A DNA stretch of 64,000 bases from the NCBI GenBank assembly GCA_024330265.1, contig JANDLT010000008.1:1-64000 (forward strand). The letters run 5' to 3'. This document shows, piece after piece, positions 25,232-33,237 of the stretch (the first letter of the stretch is position 1; every line of letters starts with the position of its first letter). Both the position numbers and the translations under genes were made by a program. The DNA comes from Pyrinomonadaceae bacterium MAG19_C2-C3. GTDB taxonomy: Bacteria; Acidobacteriota; Blastocatellia; Pyrinomonadales; Pyrinomonadaceae. Below the pieces are notes generated by a model that was not told where the DNA came from, did not search any database, and saw nothing but the letters and a program-made list of their open reading frames with translations.

Positions 25232-25719
25232 AATTCACGATGCTGAAACGAATTTTCGACTTCACGAGGTTGATGCTTGAAATCTTGGGTGCGGTCTTTT
25301 GCCGCACGTGCACCATGACGAACGGGCGCACCGCACACACAACCGCGCAGACGCTTCCGCACGCCGGGAAAGCGCGCGGGTCACATGCGAGCTTGCTGAA
25401 AATTCGTGCGGTGATGAAGTTTTTCCGCGTGAGGAATAACACGCGGGTTTTGCCGTCCGGCATGTTCGGAGCGGAAGGGCGAAGGGGAGTCACGCGAATT
25501 TCGCGTCGTTCGCGTTCTCCATGCGCGAAGGGGCGGAAACCGATTCGCTCACCCGCATCGGCGTTCGGCGGAGAATGCGCGATGCGGACGAGAAGGTTTC
25601 CGGCGGGGTTGGCGGCGATTTCAGAATTCGCTTCGGGGGCGCGCTTTCGGAATTGCTCAGACCGTTCGTATGTCGCGCGAGTGCGACAGACGTGGGGCGC
25701 GCCGCTTGAATTTTCGTGA
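25228..25719 (+). CDS. Possible small basic protein (doubtful)
   Basis: A possible 163-residue product whose ATG at 25228 overlaps the stop of the winged-helix gene (ATGA) behind a GGGGGAGA Shine-Dalgarno, so translation is plausible. The first 30 residues include a hydrophobic helix (FTRLMLEILGAVF). The rest is Arg/Ser-rich, matches no family I know and looks like translated non-coding sequence. The 3' end overlaps the convergent MBL gene by about 60 bases. It may be a short real peptide that runs on by chance. Confidence 0.3.
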   Translation: MKFTMLKRIFDFTRLMLEILGAVFCRTCTMTNGRTAHTTAQTLPHAGKARGSHASLLKIRAVMKFFRVRNNTRVLPSGMFGAEGRRGVTRISRRSRSPCAKGRKPIRSPASAFGGECAMRTRRFPAGLAAISEFASGARFRNCSDRSYVARVRQTWGAPLEFS

Positions 25720-26685
25720 CGATGATTTACTCTTTCCGCCGAAGCACAGCGCGCCGAGTCCGATGACGGCGATGCCGATCAAAACTTTCACAGGCACGGG
25801 CGAAGATGTTTTATCCGCTTCACGCTTGAGCGATTCAGGGACGTAACGCCCTTGTGCGGGAACGGCAATCCGGTCAAAATCGCGCGCCAGAGTTTCAAGT
25901 TTTTGTTGCATCTCCGCCCCGCGCAAAGGCTGCCCGTGACCTGTGGCAATCGTATCGGGTTTCAACCGCGCGAGTTTTTCAACGCTCGTGCGTGCCGAAA
26001 TCCAGTCGGGTGTGAAGTAGGCGGGCGGTCCGTGAAACTCGACTTTTTGGGTGAAGACGGCGGTGAGCGATTCCTGCTTGGTGGTGACAAAGGCATCGCC
26101 TGCAATCAAGAAACGGTCGCGTTCACGAAACAGTGAAACATGCCCTTGCGTGTGTCCCGGCGTATGAAGGATTTGCCACTCGTCGAAGCCGTGTACACGT
26201 TCACCGTTGACGGCTTTGACGCGCTCGCCCAAGTCAATCGGTGAGCGCGGGTAGAGGAAGGAAGATGCCGCCATCATGCCGCCGCCGACGGTCGGGTCGG
26301 GCGGCGGATAAGATTCACGCCCGGTTAAAAAAGGCAGTTCGCGTTCGTGTGCATAGACAGCGACGTTCCATTCTTCCGCTAAAGTTTTGACCGCTCCAAC
26401 GTGGTCAAAGTGTCCATGCGTTAAAAAGATAAACTGCGGTGTGTTCGCGCCGAAAAGTTTTTCTGCCGTCCGTTTGATGGTTGAAGCCGAGCCGTACAAG
26501 CCCGTATCAACCAGCATCCACTTTTCTTTGCTGCCGACGAAAAACAGGTTGACGATTTTATCGCGCAAGCACCACACGTCAGGCGCGAGTTGCGTTAAAG
26601 CCGGTGGCTTGCCGTCCGATAGTTCATTGGTCATCGTTAGCGGTTCATCGTGTCGCCGTGCATCGAGCCTTTGTTCTGTGTTCAT
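25657..26685 (-). CDS. Membrane-anchored MBL-fold hydrolase
   Basis: A 342-residue metallo-beta-lactamase-fold enzyme. The HxHxDH metal motif is THGHFDHVG (about residues 89-97), followed by HTPGHTQGHVSLF, the bridging Asp in IAGDAFVT and ATGHGQP, a full two-metal set. The subgroup includes glyoxalase II-like and other hydrolases; the substrate is unknown. The C-terminus has a single hydrophobic helix (VKVLIGIAVIGLGALCFGG) and a basic tail, unusual for the family, suggesting a tail anchor. ATG at 26685 follows AAAGGA at good spacing. The 3' end overlaps a doubtful convergent reading frame. Confidence 0.88.
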   Translation of the reverse strand: MNTEQRLDARRHDEPLTMTNELSDGKPPALTQLAPDVWCLRDKIVNLFFVGSKEKWMLVDTGLYGSASTIKRTAEKLFGANTPQFIFLTHGHFDHVGAVKTLAEEWNVAVYAHERELPFLTGRESYPPPDPTVGGGMMAASSFLYPRSPIDLGERVKAVNGERVHGFDEWQILHTPGHTQGHVSLFRERDRFLIAGDAFVTTKQESLTAVFTQKVEFHGPPAYFTPDWISARTSVEKLARLKPDTIATGHGQPLRGAEMQQKLETLARDFDRIAVPAQGRYVPESLKREADKTSSPVPVKVLIGIAVIGLGALCFGGKSKSSSRKFKRRAPRLSHSRDIRTV

Positions 26686-26774
26686 ATCAGTAATCCTTTG
26701 TTATTCGTGTGATTCGTGGATAAAATCTTGTTTGTCTTACATCGAACTGAAGTAGCCGATAGCATTTCACAAAG

Positions 26775-26812
26775 AAGGAAGCCCGACGTAACACGTCACG
26801 TCGGGCTTCCTT
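26775..26812 (-). terminator. Intrinsic terminator after the small zinc-ribbon gene
   Basis: Perfect 15-base arms AAGGAAGCCCGACGT (26775-26789) and its complement (26798-26812) have an 8-base loop. On the minus strand the stem is followed by CTTTGTG. It lies 38 bases downstream of the zinc-ribbon gene stop and separates it from the MBL gene. Confidence 0.75.
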
Positions 26813-26849
26813 CCTTTCATGCGAGTTGTTGACCGAAGCGAGAAACGAT

Positions 26850-27038
26850 TTACTTGATGGCGAAGCGCACGCCGCACGACGGGCAGGAATGAAAATCCCC
26901 TGTTGATTTGCCGATAGACAAAGAATTTTGTTTGCATTGCGGGCAACGCAACAGCAAACGCACCGAAATTCTATCCGCCGTTTTAGCCATCACGGTTGCC
27001 GTCGCCTGACGGCTATTGACTGACAATTCATTGTTCAT
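26850..27038 (-). CDS. Small zinc-ribbon protein
   Basis: A 62-residue protein. I start it at the ATG at 27038 because AGAGGTGAG lies seven bases upstream; a longer version from 27107 has no support. A zinc ribbon of the form CPQC ... CPSC fills the C-terminal half (LLRCPQCKQNSLSIGKSTGD then FHSCPSCGVRFAIK). Such proteins often bind RNA or act as small regulators; the actual role is unknown. It has its own terminator, so it is probably transcribed alone. Confidence 0.72.
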   Translation of the reverse strand: MNNELSVNSRQATATVMAKTADRISVRLLLRCPQCKQNSLSIGKSTGDFHSCPSCGVRFAIK

Positions 27039-27592
27039 GCTCTCACCTCTTTCTTCAGTGCTAATGCAGTTTAATCTTGCCGAAATTTCAGCCCAAGATA
27101 ACGACAAAATATGCCGCCGATTTGTCGAAGTTAAACGTTTCTTTTGACGATATGACCGAAGCCCGTCACGGGCGAATCACCACTAACCGACATCAAAATA
27201 TAAAATCGAATTGTCAATCGTCACGCTCATCGAAACCGTAAAACTTTGCCGAACCTTCTGGTTTTCAATTAACGTCTAGTGTAGCCTTGCGAAACTCGTC
27301 GCATCTGTCCGGTTGTGAACCTAAACGCACAAGCCGCACCGCCATTATCGCAAATCACGATTCACTGCTCATGCGTCATCTTCAAGTCACGCCGCGAAGG
27401 AAACCATTTCCATAGATAGCGATTCGTGTTTCCGGTGAATATGATGGTTGCTATTGTTATATTCGCTTTAACTTTCGTAGTCAAATTTCCACCGAAGCAC
27501 CAGAGAACAGAAGGTGACCATCGCGCCGTCACGACTTACATCGGGATAAGCGGACGGTATTTGTTTGACAAACAAAACTACATCGCTTATAG
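27039..27592. other. Gap without a supported gene
   Basis: No coding region, RNA gene or repeat stands out. A 69-codon reading frame at 27426-27635 runs into the LacI gene in another frame and looks accidental. The right end is the LacI gene's upstream region. Confidence 0.5.
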
Positions 27593-27612
27593 ATATGTTA
27601 CCGTTATCATAT
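27593..27612. promoter_or_regulatory. Operator-like palindrome before the LacI regulator
   Basis: ATATGTTACCGTTATCATAT is a 20-base palindrome in which 8 of 10 base pairs are symmetric around a central CG, the usual design of LacI-family operators. It ends 15 bases before the regulator's start codon. A related sequence lies at 28754-28766. This suggests autoregulation, inferred from sequence symmetry alone. Confidence 0.55.
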
Positions 27613-27627
27613 TGAGCGAGTGCTGCT

Positions 27628-28695
27628 TTGAATAAACCGATGAGAAAAACCGCGACCCTCGCCGACATCGCCGCTTCGGTCGGTGTCACGCCGATGACCG
27701 TTTCGCGCGTCGTCAATGAGAGCGGTTACGTTCACGCCGATACACGCCAGAAAGTTTTGCGCGTGATGCAGGAAATGAATTATCGCCGCAACGGGCTGGC
27801 GCGCGGGCTAAAGCGACAACGCACGGAAACTATCGGCTTAGTCGTCGGAGATGTCGCCAATCCGTTTGCCGCCGAAGTCATTCGCGGCGTGCGCGAAGTC
27901 CTAACGGCGCGCGGTTATACGATGTTCGTATGTGTCAGTGACCAGAGCGTAAAGGAAGAAGCGGAAGCTTTTGAATCTCTTGCCGACCATCGCGTTGACG
28001 GTATGATTGTCGCCACGCGCGCCTCGCGCAAAGGCAACGCGCACTTGATGACGCTCTTGGATGCCAACCTTCCGGTCGTCGCGCTCGGACGTGATTTCAA
28101 TCACCCGCACACGGATTTCGTCAGTGCCGACCACTTCAAGGGCGGCTGTGACGCGACGGAACATCTGATTGAACTCGGACACCGGCGCATAGGCTTTATC
28201 GGCATCAAGCAATCTTACGGCGCGGGACTCAAACGCTTTCAGGGCTATCTCGAAACTCTACGCAAACACGGCATCAAGGTGAACGAAGATATTATCGTCG
28301 GCAGGCGCAAGGGAACGGATCAAGCACCCGGTTATTCGACCGAAGAAATCGGCTATGAAGGCATGAAGTATTTGCTCGGTTTGCGTAAGCCGCCGTCCGC
28401 CGTCTTTGCCCGCAACGATTTCACGGCACTCGGCGCGATTAGTGCCATCAAGCAAATCGGGCGTCGCGTCCCGCAAGATGTCGCCATCGTCGGTTTTGAC
28501 GATGTGCCGCTCGCGTCGCACACTTCGCCGCCACTCACGACCGTGTTTCAACCGACGCACGAACAGGGAAGAATCGCCGCCGAATTTCTATTGCGCCGCA
28601 TCGAAGCCGTGCAAAATCTGCCGCGCGCCGAACGTGTCTTGCCGTGCAAGTTGATAATCCGTGAATCAACCGTCAGTGGCACAGAAAGCACCTGA
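27628..28695 (+). CDS. LacI-family transcriptional regulator
   Basis: A 355-residue repressor. The helix-turn-helix TLADIAASVGVTPMTVSRVV is at residues 9-28 and includes the hinge-proximal segment NYRRNGLARGLK; a periplasmic-binding-protein-like sensor domain follows (IGLVVGDVANPFAAEVIRGV ... VAIVGFDDVPLASHTSPPLT). TTG at 27628 or ATG at 27640 could be the start. Family members bind sugars or sugar acids. The genes behind it are decayed remains of a PL6-lyase/uronate-transport locus, so an oligo-alginate or uronate ligand is likely. The gene itself shows no damage. Confidence 0.9.
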   Translation: MNKPMRKTATLADIAASVGVTPMTVSRVVNESGYVHADTRQKVLRVMQEMNYRRNGLARGLKRQRTETIGLVVGDVANPFAAEVIRGVREVLTARGYTMFVCVSDQSVKEEAEAFESLADHRVDGMIVATRASRKGNAHLMTLLDANLPVVALGRDFNHPHTDFVSADHFKGGCDATEHLIELGHRRIGFIGIKQSYGAGLKRFQGYLETLRKHGIKVNEDIIVGRRKGTDQAPGYSTEEIGYEGMKYLLGLRKPPSAVFARNDFTALGAISAIKQIGRRVPQDVAIVGFDDVPLASHTSPPLTTVFQPTHEQGRIAAEFLLRRIEAVQNLPRAERVLPCKLIIRESTVSGTEST

Positions 28696-28753
28696 GTTCA
28701 CGCATCAAGCTTGCCTGATTCGTTAGTAATTATCGAAGCCTCGCGCGTAAAGC

Positions 28754-28766
28754 TGATAACGCTAAC
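28754..28766. promoter_or_regulatory. Second operator-like site, upstream of the decayed transporter
   Basis: TGATAACGCTAAC differs at one base from TGATAACGGTAAC, the complement of the core of the site at 27593-27612. It lies about 90 bases before the decayed MFS gene start, where a LacI-controlled operon would carry its operator. Confidence 0.5.
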
Positions 28767-28858
28767 TTAAACGACGAGCGAGAATTGCCGGACGCGGCAC
28801 GCATTACTCACAACTCAAGGCGGGGTCAGAAGCTTCTCCGAAAAGAGTTTAAGGTTTC

Positions 28859-29504
28859 ATGCTCGAATCAAATACCAAAACCGGCAAGCTGAATCCGGCG
28901 ACTTCCACCGCCGAACAGACGACCGGCTTCAAGCTGCGCGGAATGCGCTGGTACATCATCGGGCTGGTATTTCTCGCCACGCTTATCAACTACATTGACC
29001 GCCTCACGCTCTCGACGCTCGCGCCCATTATCACCCGCGAACTGAACATGTCGGCGACGGATTTCGCCGGAGTCACAATATGGTTTCTGCTCGCGTACAC
29101 GGTTAGCTAGAGCGTTTCCGGCAAACTTTACGACCGCGTCGGCACGCGGCGCGGGTTTTCTATTTCGATTATCGTGTGGTCTTTAGCGGCGGGGGCGCAC
29201 GCCTTTGCGCGCGGAGTCGGAAGCCTTAGTTTCTTTCGCTTCGTGCTTGGATTAGGCGAAGCGGGCAACTGGCCCGGGGCGGCGAAAGCTGTTGCCGAAT
29301 GGTTGATGCCCGCCGGATTCTCACCGCGTATGCCGCGACTCCGTTAGTCGCCCTCGCTTTAATCGGCGTCGTGCTGTTCGGCTTCCAAGTCTGGATTAAC
29401 AACGTGCAGACTTTGCCCAGTGATTTCTTTCCAAGCAAAGCCGTCGGTTCGGTCGCTGGCTTGGGCGGCATAGGCGTAGGTTCGATAATTTTCACACTCG
29501 CCAC
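28859..29504 (+). pseudogene. Decayed MFS transporter, ExuT-like
   Basis: This was a 12-helix sugar-acid transporter. Residues 1-83 are intact (MRWYIIGLVFLATLINYIDR with the MFS motif), then TAG at 29108 interrupts LLAYTVS-stop-SVSGKLYDRVGTRRGF; glutamine is expected there, so CAG to TAG is the likely change. The frame continues past the stop to VLGLGEAGNWPGAAKAVAEW at about 29300. The sequence then jumps, in another frame, to the C-terminal half (FQVWINNVQTLPSDFFPSKA, then VGSVAGLGGIGVGSIIFTLA). Roughly 150-200 residues in the middle are missing, as are the last helices, where it runs into receptor sequence. Confidence 0.85.
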
Positions 29505-30066
29505 TGTCCGACTTTCACCGCAAGCACCCATTTCAGGCGAGCTTCAACTACACCTTGCTGTTCGGACGCAACCGCGCGTTCTTCAGCAATGCGCGCGGCT
29601 TAACGCAACTCCTGCTCGGCGATTATCAAATCAACGGCATCGTCTCGATATTGTCGGGTCGCCCGTTCACGCCGCAATACAACGCTCCCGATGTCGGTCA
29701 ACAACGCCCGGACATCATCGGCGATCCTTACGCCAATGATGTCCGGCGGGCTTGTTCTTCAATCCAGATGCCTTCGGTGACCCGAGCAATTCGATTGATC
29801 CGAGCGACCCGTTGAACTTTTACGGCAATGCGGGACGCAACGTCCTTATTGGACCTGACTTCAAAAACTTCAACTTTTCGCTTTTGAAGAACGTCCGCTT
29901 AGGCGAGAGGACGCGCTTACAGTTTCGCGCCGAAGCCTTCAACGTCCTCAATCATCCGAACTATCAAGTTCCGGTTTTCTTCCTTGACCGCGCCAATGTC
30001 GGACGATTTTCGGCAACGGCAAATGAAGGACGCGAACTACAATTCGCCGTCAAGTTGTTATTCTGA
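29505..30066 (+). pseudogene. C-terminal fragment of an Oar-like TonB receptor
   Basis: From about 29525 the sequence encodes the end of a receptor barrel: FNYTLLFGRNRAFFSNARGL and GDYQINGIVSILSGRPFTPQ, then, after a one-base loss near 29740, LFFNPDAFGDPSNSIDPSDP and the terminal FRAEAFNVLNHPNYQVPVFF ... LQFAVKLLF. The N-terminal four fifths, with signal peptide, sandwich and plug, are gone. It joins directly to the decayed MFS gene, so one deletion removed the end of the transporter and the start of the receptor. Confidence 0.87.
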
Positions 30067-30103
30067 GCATCGCTTCACAAACGAACGTCATTGAGACGCT
30101 TTA

Positions 30104-30225
30104 TGAGAACTCAGCCCCGAAGGGGCGGCATTCAATAGCCCGGCGCATCGCGCCGGGTGACGGGTCATTTAACCGACCAAGCTGAAAGGGCGGCATAAAA
30201 TCCGCCGCGTATGCCGCCCTTTCAG
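30104..30225. repeat. Hairpin repeats at the receptor/lyase junction
   Basis: AGCCCCGAAGGGGC and GCCCGGCGCATCGCGCCGGG are followed by a perfect 15-base hairpin, CTGAAAGGGCGGCAT at 30182-30196 and its complement at 30211-30225. PL6-lyase homology begins within two or three bases of the last arm, so the repeat marks the deletion or insertion junction that removed the lyase N-terminus. Confidence 0.8.
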
Positions 30226-30226
30226 G

Positions 30227-31360
30227 GTCATCATCATTCGCGGCTTCAAGTTCGTGGGTAATACCTCGCGGCTCGGCAGCGATTCTTACGACCAAGCTTT
30301 AACGCTCAAGGACTCTAATAACTGCCGCGTCACGCGCAATCTCTTTGCGATGAAAGACGCGCGAAAAGCTTACTGGACGATTATCACGGGGGCGGGCGAC
30401 GACCACCGCATTGACCATAACGAATACGCGGATAAACCTTCCGAAGGCTGCTTCATCGTCGTTTATGGAAAGCCAGACAGCCTGTCTCTGCGAACGCGGA
30501 TTGACCACAACTACTTTCACGCTCAGACCTTCACGGGCGAAAACGGCGGCGAGTGCATACGATTCGGCGACAGCAATCGTCAAAACATAGATGCCTTCAT
30601 GCGCGTTGAATACAATTTGTTTGAAGGCAACACGGGCGATGTCGAAGTCATCTCGAACAAGGCTTCGTCAAACGTGATTCGCTATAACACCCTGCGCGGC
30701 AATCGCGGCTCAATCGTCTTGCGTCACGGCGATGATTGCCTTGTCGAAGGCAACTTCCTGCTTGACGGTGAGAACGGAATCAGATTTTACGGCGACAAGC
30801 AACGCATCATCGGCAACTACTTTTCCGGCAACTCCGGCACAGCCGTGTACTCAACCATCGCCGTCAGCAACGGCAGCCAAGCCGATTTAGCGAACGGCGA
30901 AAACACTTACGACCAACCGCATGATGGCGTCGTCGCATTCAACACTTTGGTCAATAACAAAACAAGTCTCGTCGTCGGCGTGCGCGGCGCAAAAGAGTTT
31001 CCGCCCGTTAATCTCGTCACTGCCAACAACGTGATTCAGAGCGATACGGGAACGCTGGTTGACATCGCCACCGCACCCGAAACGGCGAAGTGGCAAGATA
31101 ATATCCTGTGGGGCGCGGGCGCGAACGGCAACATTCCCGGGACGGGTTTTCGCCGCGTCAACCCGTTATTAGTAAAAAATGAGAACGGGCTTTTTCGTCT
31201 TACTGCCAACTCTCCGGCATTAAACTCGGCATCGAAATCCGGCAACTTTCTATACTTGACGGCTGACTTGGCGACGACCAACCCACCCGCCGCATCGAAA
31301 AATGATGTTCTCAAGCATCGCCATTTGCGCGTCGCCGATGTCGGCGTCAATGCGCTTTAG
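30227..31360 (+). pseudogene. PL6-family polysaccharide lyase lacking its N-terminus
   Basis: A right-handed beta-helix protein of the alginate lyase/chondroitinase B family. Homology starts at VIIIRGFKFVGN (30227), just before a possible GTG start at 30254; the signal peptide and first helix turns are absent. Counting from 30254, the PL6 catalytic pair appears intact: Lys136 in VISNKASSNVIRYNT and Arg157 in VLRHGDDC. The C-terminal part is complete, to the TAG within the next repeat. Without a secretion signal the enzyme could not reach its polymer substrate, so I call it a pseudogene, though a cytosolic product is not excluded. Confidence 0.82.
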
Positions 31361-31496
31361 GTTGCGGTTGACATAAGCAAAAACAGCAGCCATGAGCCGC
31401 GAAATAACGCGAAGAAGAACGCTAAACAAAACCTCTTTTCGTGTTATTTCGCGGTTAAATCTTTCGCTCAACCGCTTATGTCAACCGCAACCTAAA
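31356..31496. repeat. Nested palindrome covering the lyase stop codon
   Basis: Perfect 23-base outer arms at 31356-31378 and 31474-31496 (TTTAGGTTGCGGTTGACATA and onward, and the complement) enclose inner imperfect arms of the CGCGAAATAACGCGAA type. The lyase TAG at 31358-31360 is inside the left arm. Confidence 0.85.
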
Positions 31497-31498
31497 AC

Positions 31499-31587
31499 TT
31501 ATCCACGAAACACACGAATCAACACGAAATAAGAACCCGAAAGAAATCCGGTTTTGTTTCGTGCCGTTTCGTGTGTTTCGTGGATAA
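31499..31587. repeat. Complete TTATCCACG-family palindrome
   Basis: Perfect 20-base arms TTATCCACGAAACACACGAA (31499-31518) and its complement (31568-31587). The right half is nearly identical to 66-106. It starts three bases after the preceding nested palindrome. Confidence 0.88.
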
Positions 31588-31623
31588 ATCCTTTTTTGGC
31601 TTACGTCGCGCTTCACGTTATTT

Positions 31624-31851
31624 AACGTCAGTTCGACATAAGGATTGCAGCCACGACAGTGGCGATAGATAGTAGCCCACGGCGCAAGTCGTGGGTCAGA
31701 GTCAGCAAGACGAAGCGAAGCCCCGTCAGGGGCGAAAGAGATTCGCGCCCATATCTTTCGCCCCTGACGGGGCTTGTCCTTGCTTAACGGTGTGCCTATC
31801 TATCGCCACTGTCGTGGCTGAAGACCGCTGTTCTGATGTCGAACTGACGTT
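31624..31851. repeat. 228-bp nested palindrome ending at the GltS stop codon
   Basis: Terminal perfect 16-base arms AACGTCAGTTCGACAT (31624-31639) and its complement (31836-31851) enclose a 24-base perfect pair at 31648-31671 and 31797-31820, and a central CGAAGCCCCGTCAGGGGCGA / CCCCTGACGGGG pair. It carries no coding capacity. It stops two bases before the GltS stop codon and resembles a MITE-like or terminator structure. Confidence 0.85.
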
Positions 31852-31853
31852 AT

Positions 31854-33143
31854 TTACGAAGTGAAATTGAGAAACGCGGTGATGATAAGGATGTTCGTGA
31901 AGTCAATGAAGAACGCCCCGACAAGGGGAACGACGAGGAAACTGCGCGGCGCAGGTTGAAACTCTCGCGTTAGTGCTTCCATGTTAGCGATGGCGTTGGG
32001 CGTAGTTCCAAGTCCGAAACCGATGTAGCCGCTGGTCGTGACCGCCGCTTCATAATCGCGTCCCACCAAAGTGAACACGACGGCGACGGCATAAGCGACC
32101 GTAACGATGACTTGCACGAGGAGAATCGTTATGGCGGGCAACGCCAACCCGACGAGTTGCCACAACTTCAAATCCATCACGGCGAGAACGAGAAACAGCG
32201 CGAAGGCGATTGTGCCGAGCGCGTTCATCGCCCCTTGATTAAAACCAAAGAAACGCCAACGATCATTGACGTTGCGAAAGAGTGCCGCGACCACCATCGC
32301 CCCGACATAAGCGGGAAGCGGCACATCGCGCCCCGTCAGATAATTTCCAATCAAAGAACCCGCTCCCATCACGACCAGCAAGACTAGCAACGAACTCAAC
32401 AAAGCCGCGCCCGTCACCTCATTATTTGAATCTTCAATGATAAGGGTCGAGCCTTCGATGACGCGGGTTGATTCAATTCGCGCTGGCGAATTTTGGTTCG
32501 CGTTTGAAAGGCAAGTTGCCGCCTGTTCGTTAGCCGTTGCGGATGAAGCGAGATGGAAGCGACGTATCAGTAAGGTGGCTATCGGGTTGGCGACAAGGCT
32601 TGAAACGAGTATGCCGAAGGTCGCGGACGCGATGATGAGCGATGCCGCGCCGGAGATGCCGAGTTTCTCGAACTGCGCGGTGAACCCAAGTCCGGTCGCG
32701 GGTCCGCCGGTTAAAGTCAGCGCGCCGCAGATGATGCCGAGCGCAGGCGGTGCGCCGATGGAACGTGCGATTCCAAGCCCGACTAAGTTCTGGACGACGG
32801 CGGCAAACGAGGCGAGCGTCAATAATAAAATCATGCGCCCGCCGCCCGCGCGCAACATCGTCATCGTCGCCCCGAAACCGATGGTCGTAAAGAACGCGAT
32901 TTGAAGCGGAGCGCGTAAAGTCGAATCAACCGCGATACCGATGCCGCCCGAAGTTCGACACAGTAAAACGGCGCACGCGAACAACAGCCCGCCGATAACC
33001 GGAGCGGGCAACGCGCTTCGCCGCATCCACGCCACATAATTCGTTAAGGCATAGCCAATGAACAGCAAGAGCGCGGCAATCCCTAACGTCAACGTCAAGT
33101 CGAGTTTTAACGTTCGCAGTCCATCAATGAAAGTCAGTTCCAT
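31854..33143 (-). CDS. gltS: Sodium/glutamate symporter
   Basis: A 429-residue inner-membrane transporter with about ten hydrophobic segments. Family marks include the repeated pore loops GALTLTGGPATGLGFTAQFE and SGYIGFGLGTTPNAIANMEA, which match the inverted-repeat design of GltS. A hydrophilic loop (about residues 200-235) separates the two halves. It imports glutamate with sodium. It lies 44 bases after the D-aminoacylase-like gene on the same strand, with a GGAGTCAGAAGCC repeat between, so uptake of a freed acidic amino acid is a reasonable joint role. Confidence 0.9.
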   Translation of the reverse strand: MELTFIDGLRTLKLDLTLTLGIAALLLFIGYALTNYVAWMRRSALPAPVIGGLLFACAVLLCRTSGGIGIAVDSTLRAPLQIAFFTTIGFGATMTMLRAGGGRMILLLTLASFAAVVQNLVGLGIARSIGAPPALGIICGALTLTGGPATGLGFTAQFEKLGISGAASLIIASATFGILVSSLVANPIATLLIRRFHLASSATANEQAATCLSNANQNSPARIESTRVIEGSTLIIEDSNNEVTGAALLSSLLVLLVVMGAGSLIGNYLTGRDVPLPAYVGAMVVAALFRNVNDRWRFFGFNQGAMNALGTIAFALFLVLAVMDLKLWQLVGLALPAITILLVQVIVTVAYAVAVVFTLVGRDYEAAVTTSGYIGFGLGTTPNAIANMEALTREFQPAPRSFLVVPLVGAFFIDFTNILIITAFLNFTS

Positions 33144-33149
33144 GAAGTA

Positions 33150-33237
33150 AAAACAGGAGCCAGAAGTCAGGAGCCAGAATAGAAGGCTTACTTCCTGTTT
33201 TCATTCTGGCTTCTGGCTTCTGGCTTCTGACTCCTGC
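33150..33237. repeat. GGAGTCAGAAGCC hairpin repeat overlapping the deacylase C-terminus
   Basis: AGGAGCCAGAAGTCAGGAGC at about 33155-33174 is mirrored by TCTGGCTTCTGGCTTCTGGC and CTTCTGACTCCTG to 33237. The right arm is translated as the last 15 or so residues of the deacylase. The same family recurs at 57661-57808. Confidence 0.85.

Noticed and set aside
31499-31587. DnaA boxes in the TTATCCACG repeats
   Set aside because: The ninth base differs from TTATCCACA, and the word is part of a repeat found at several dispersed sites.
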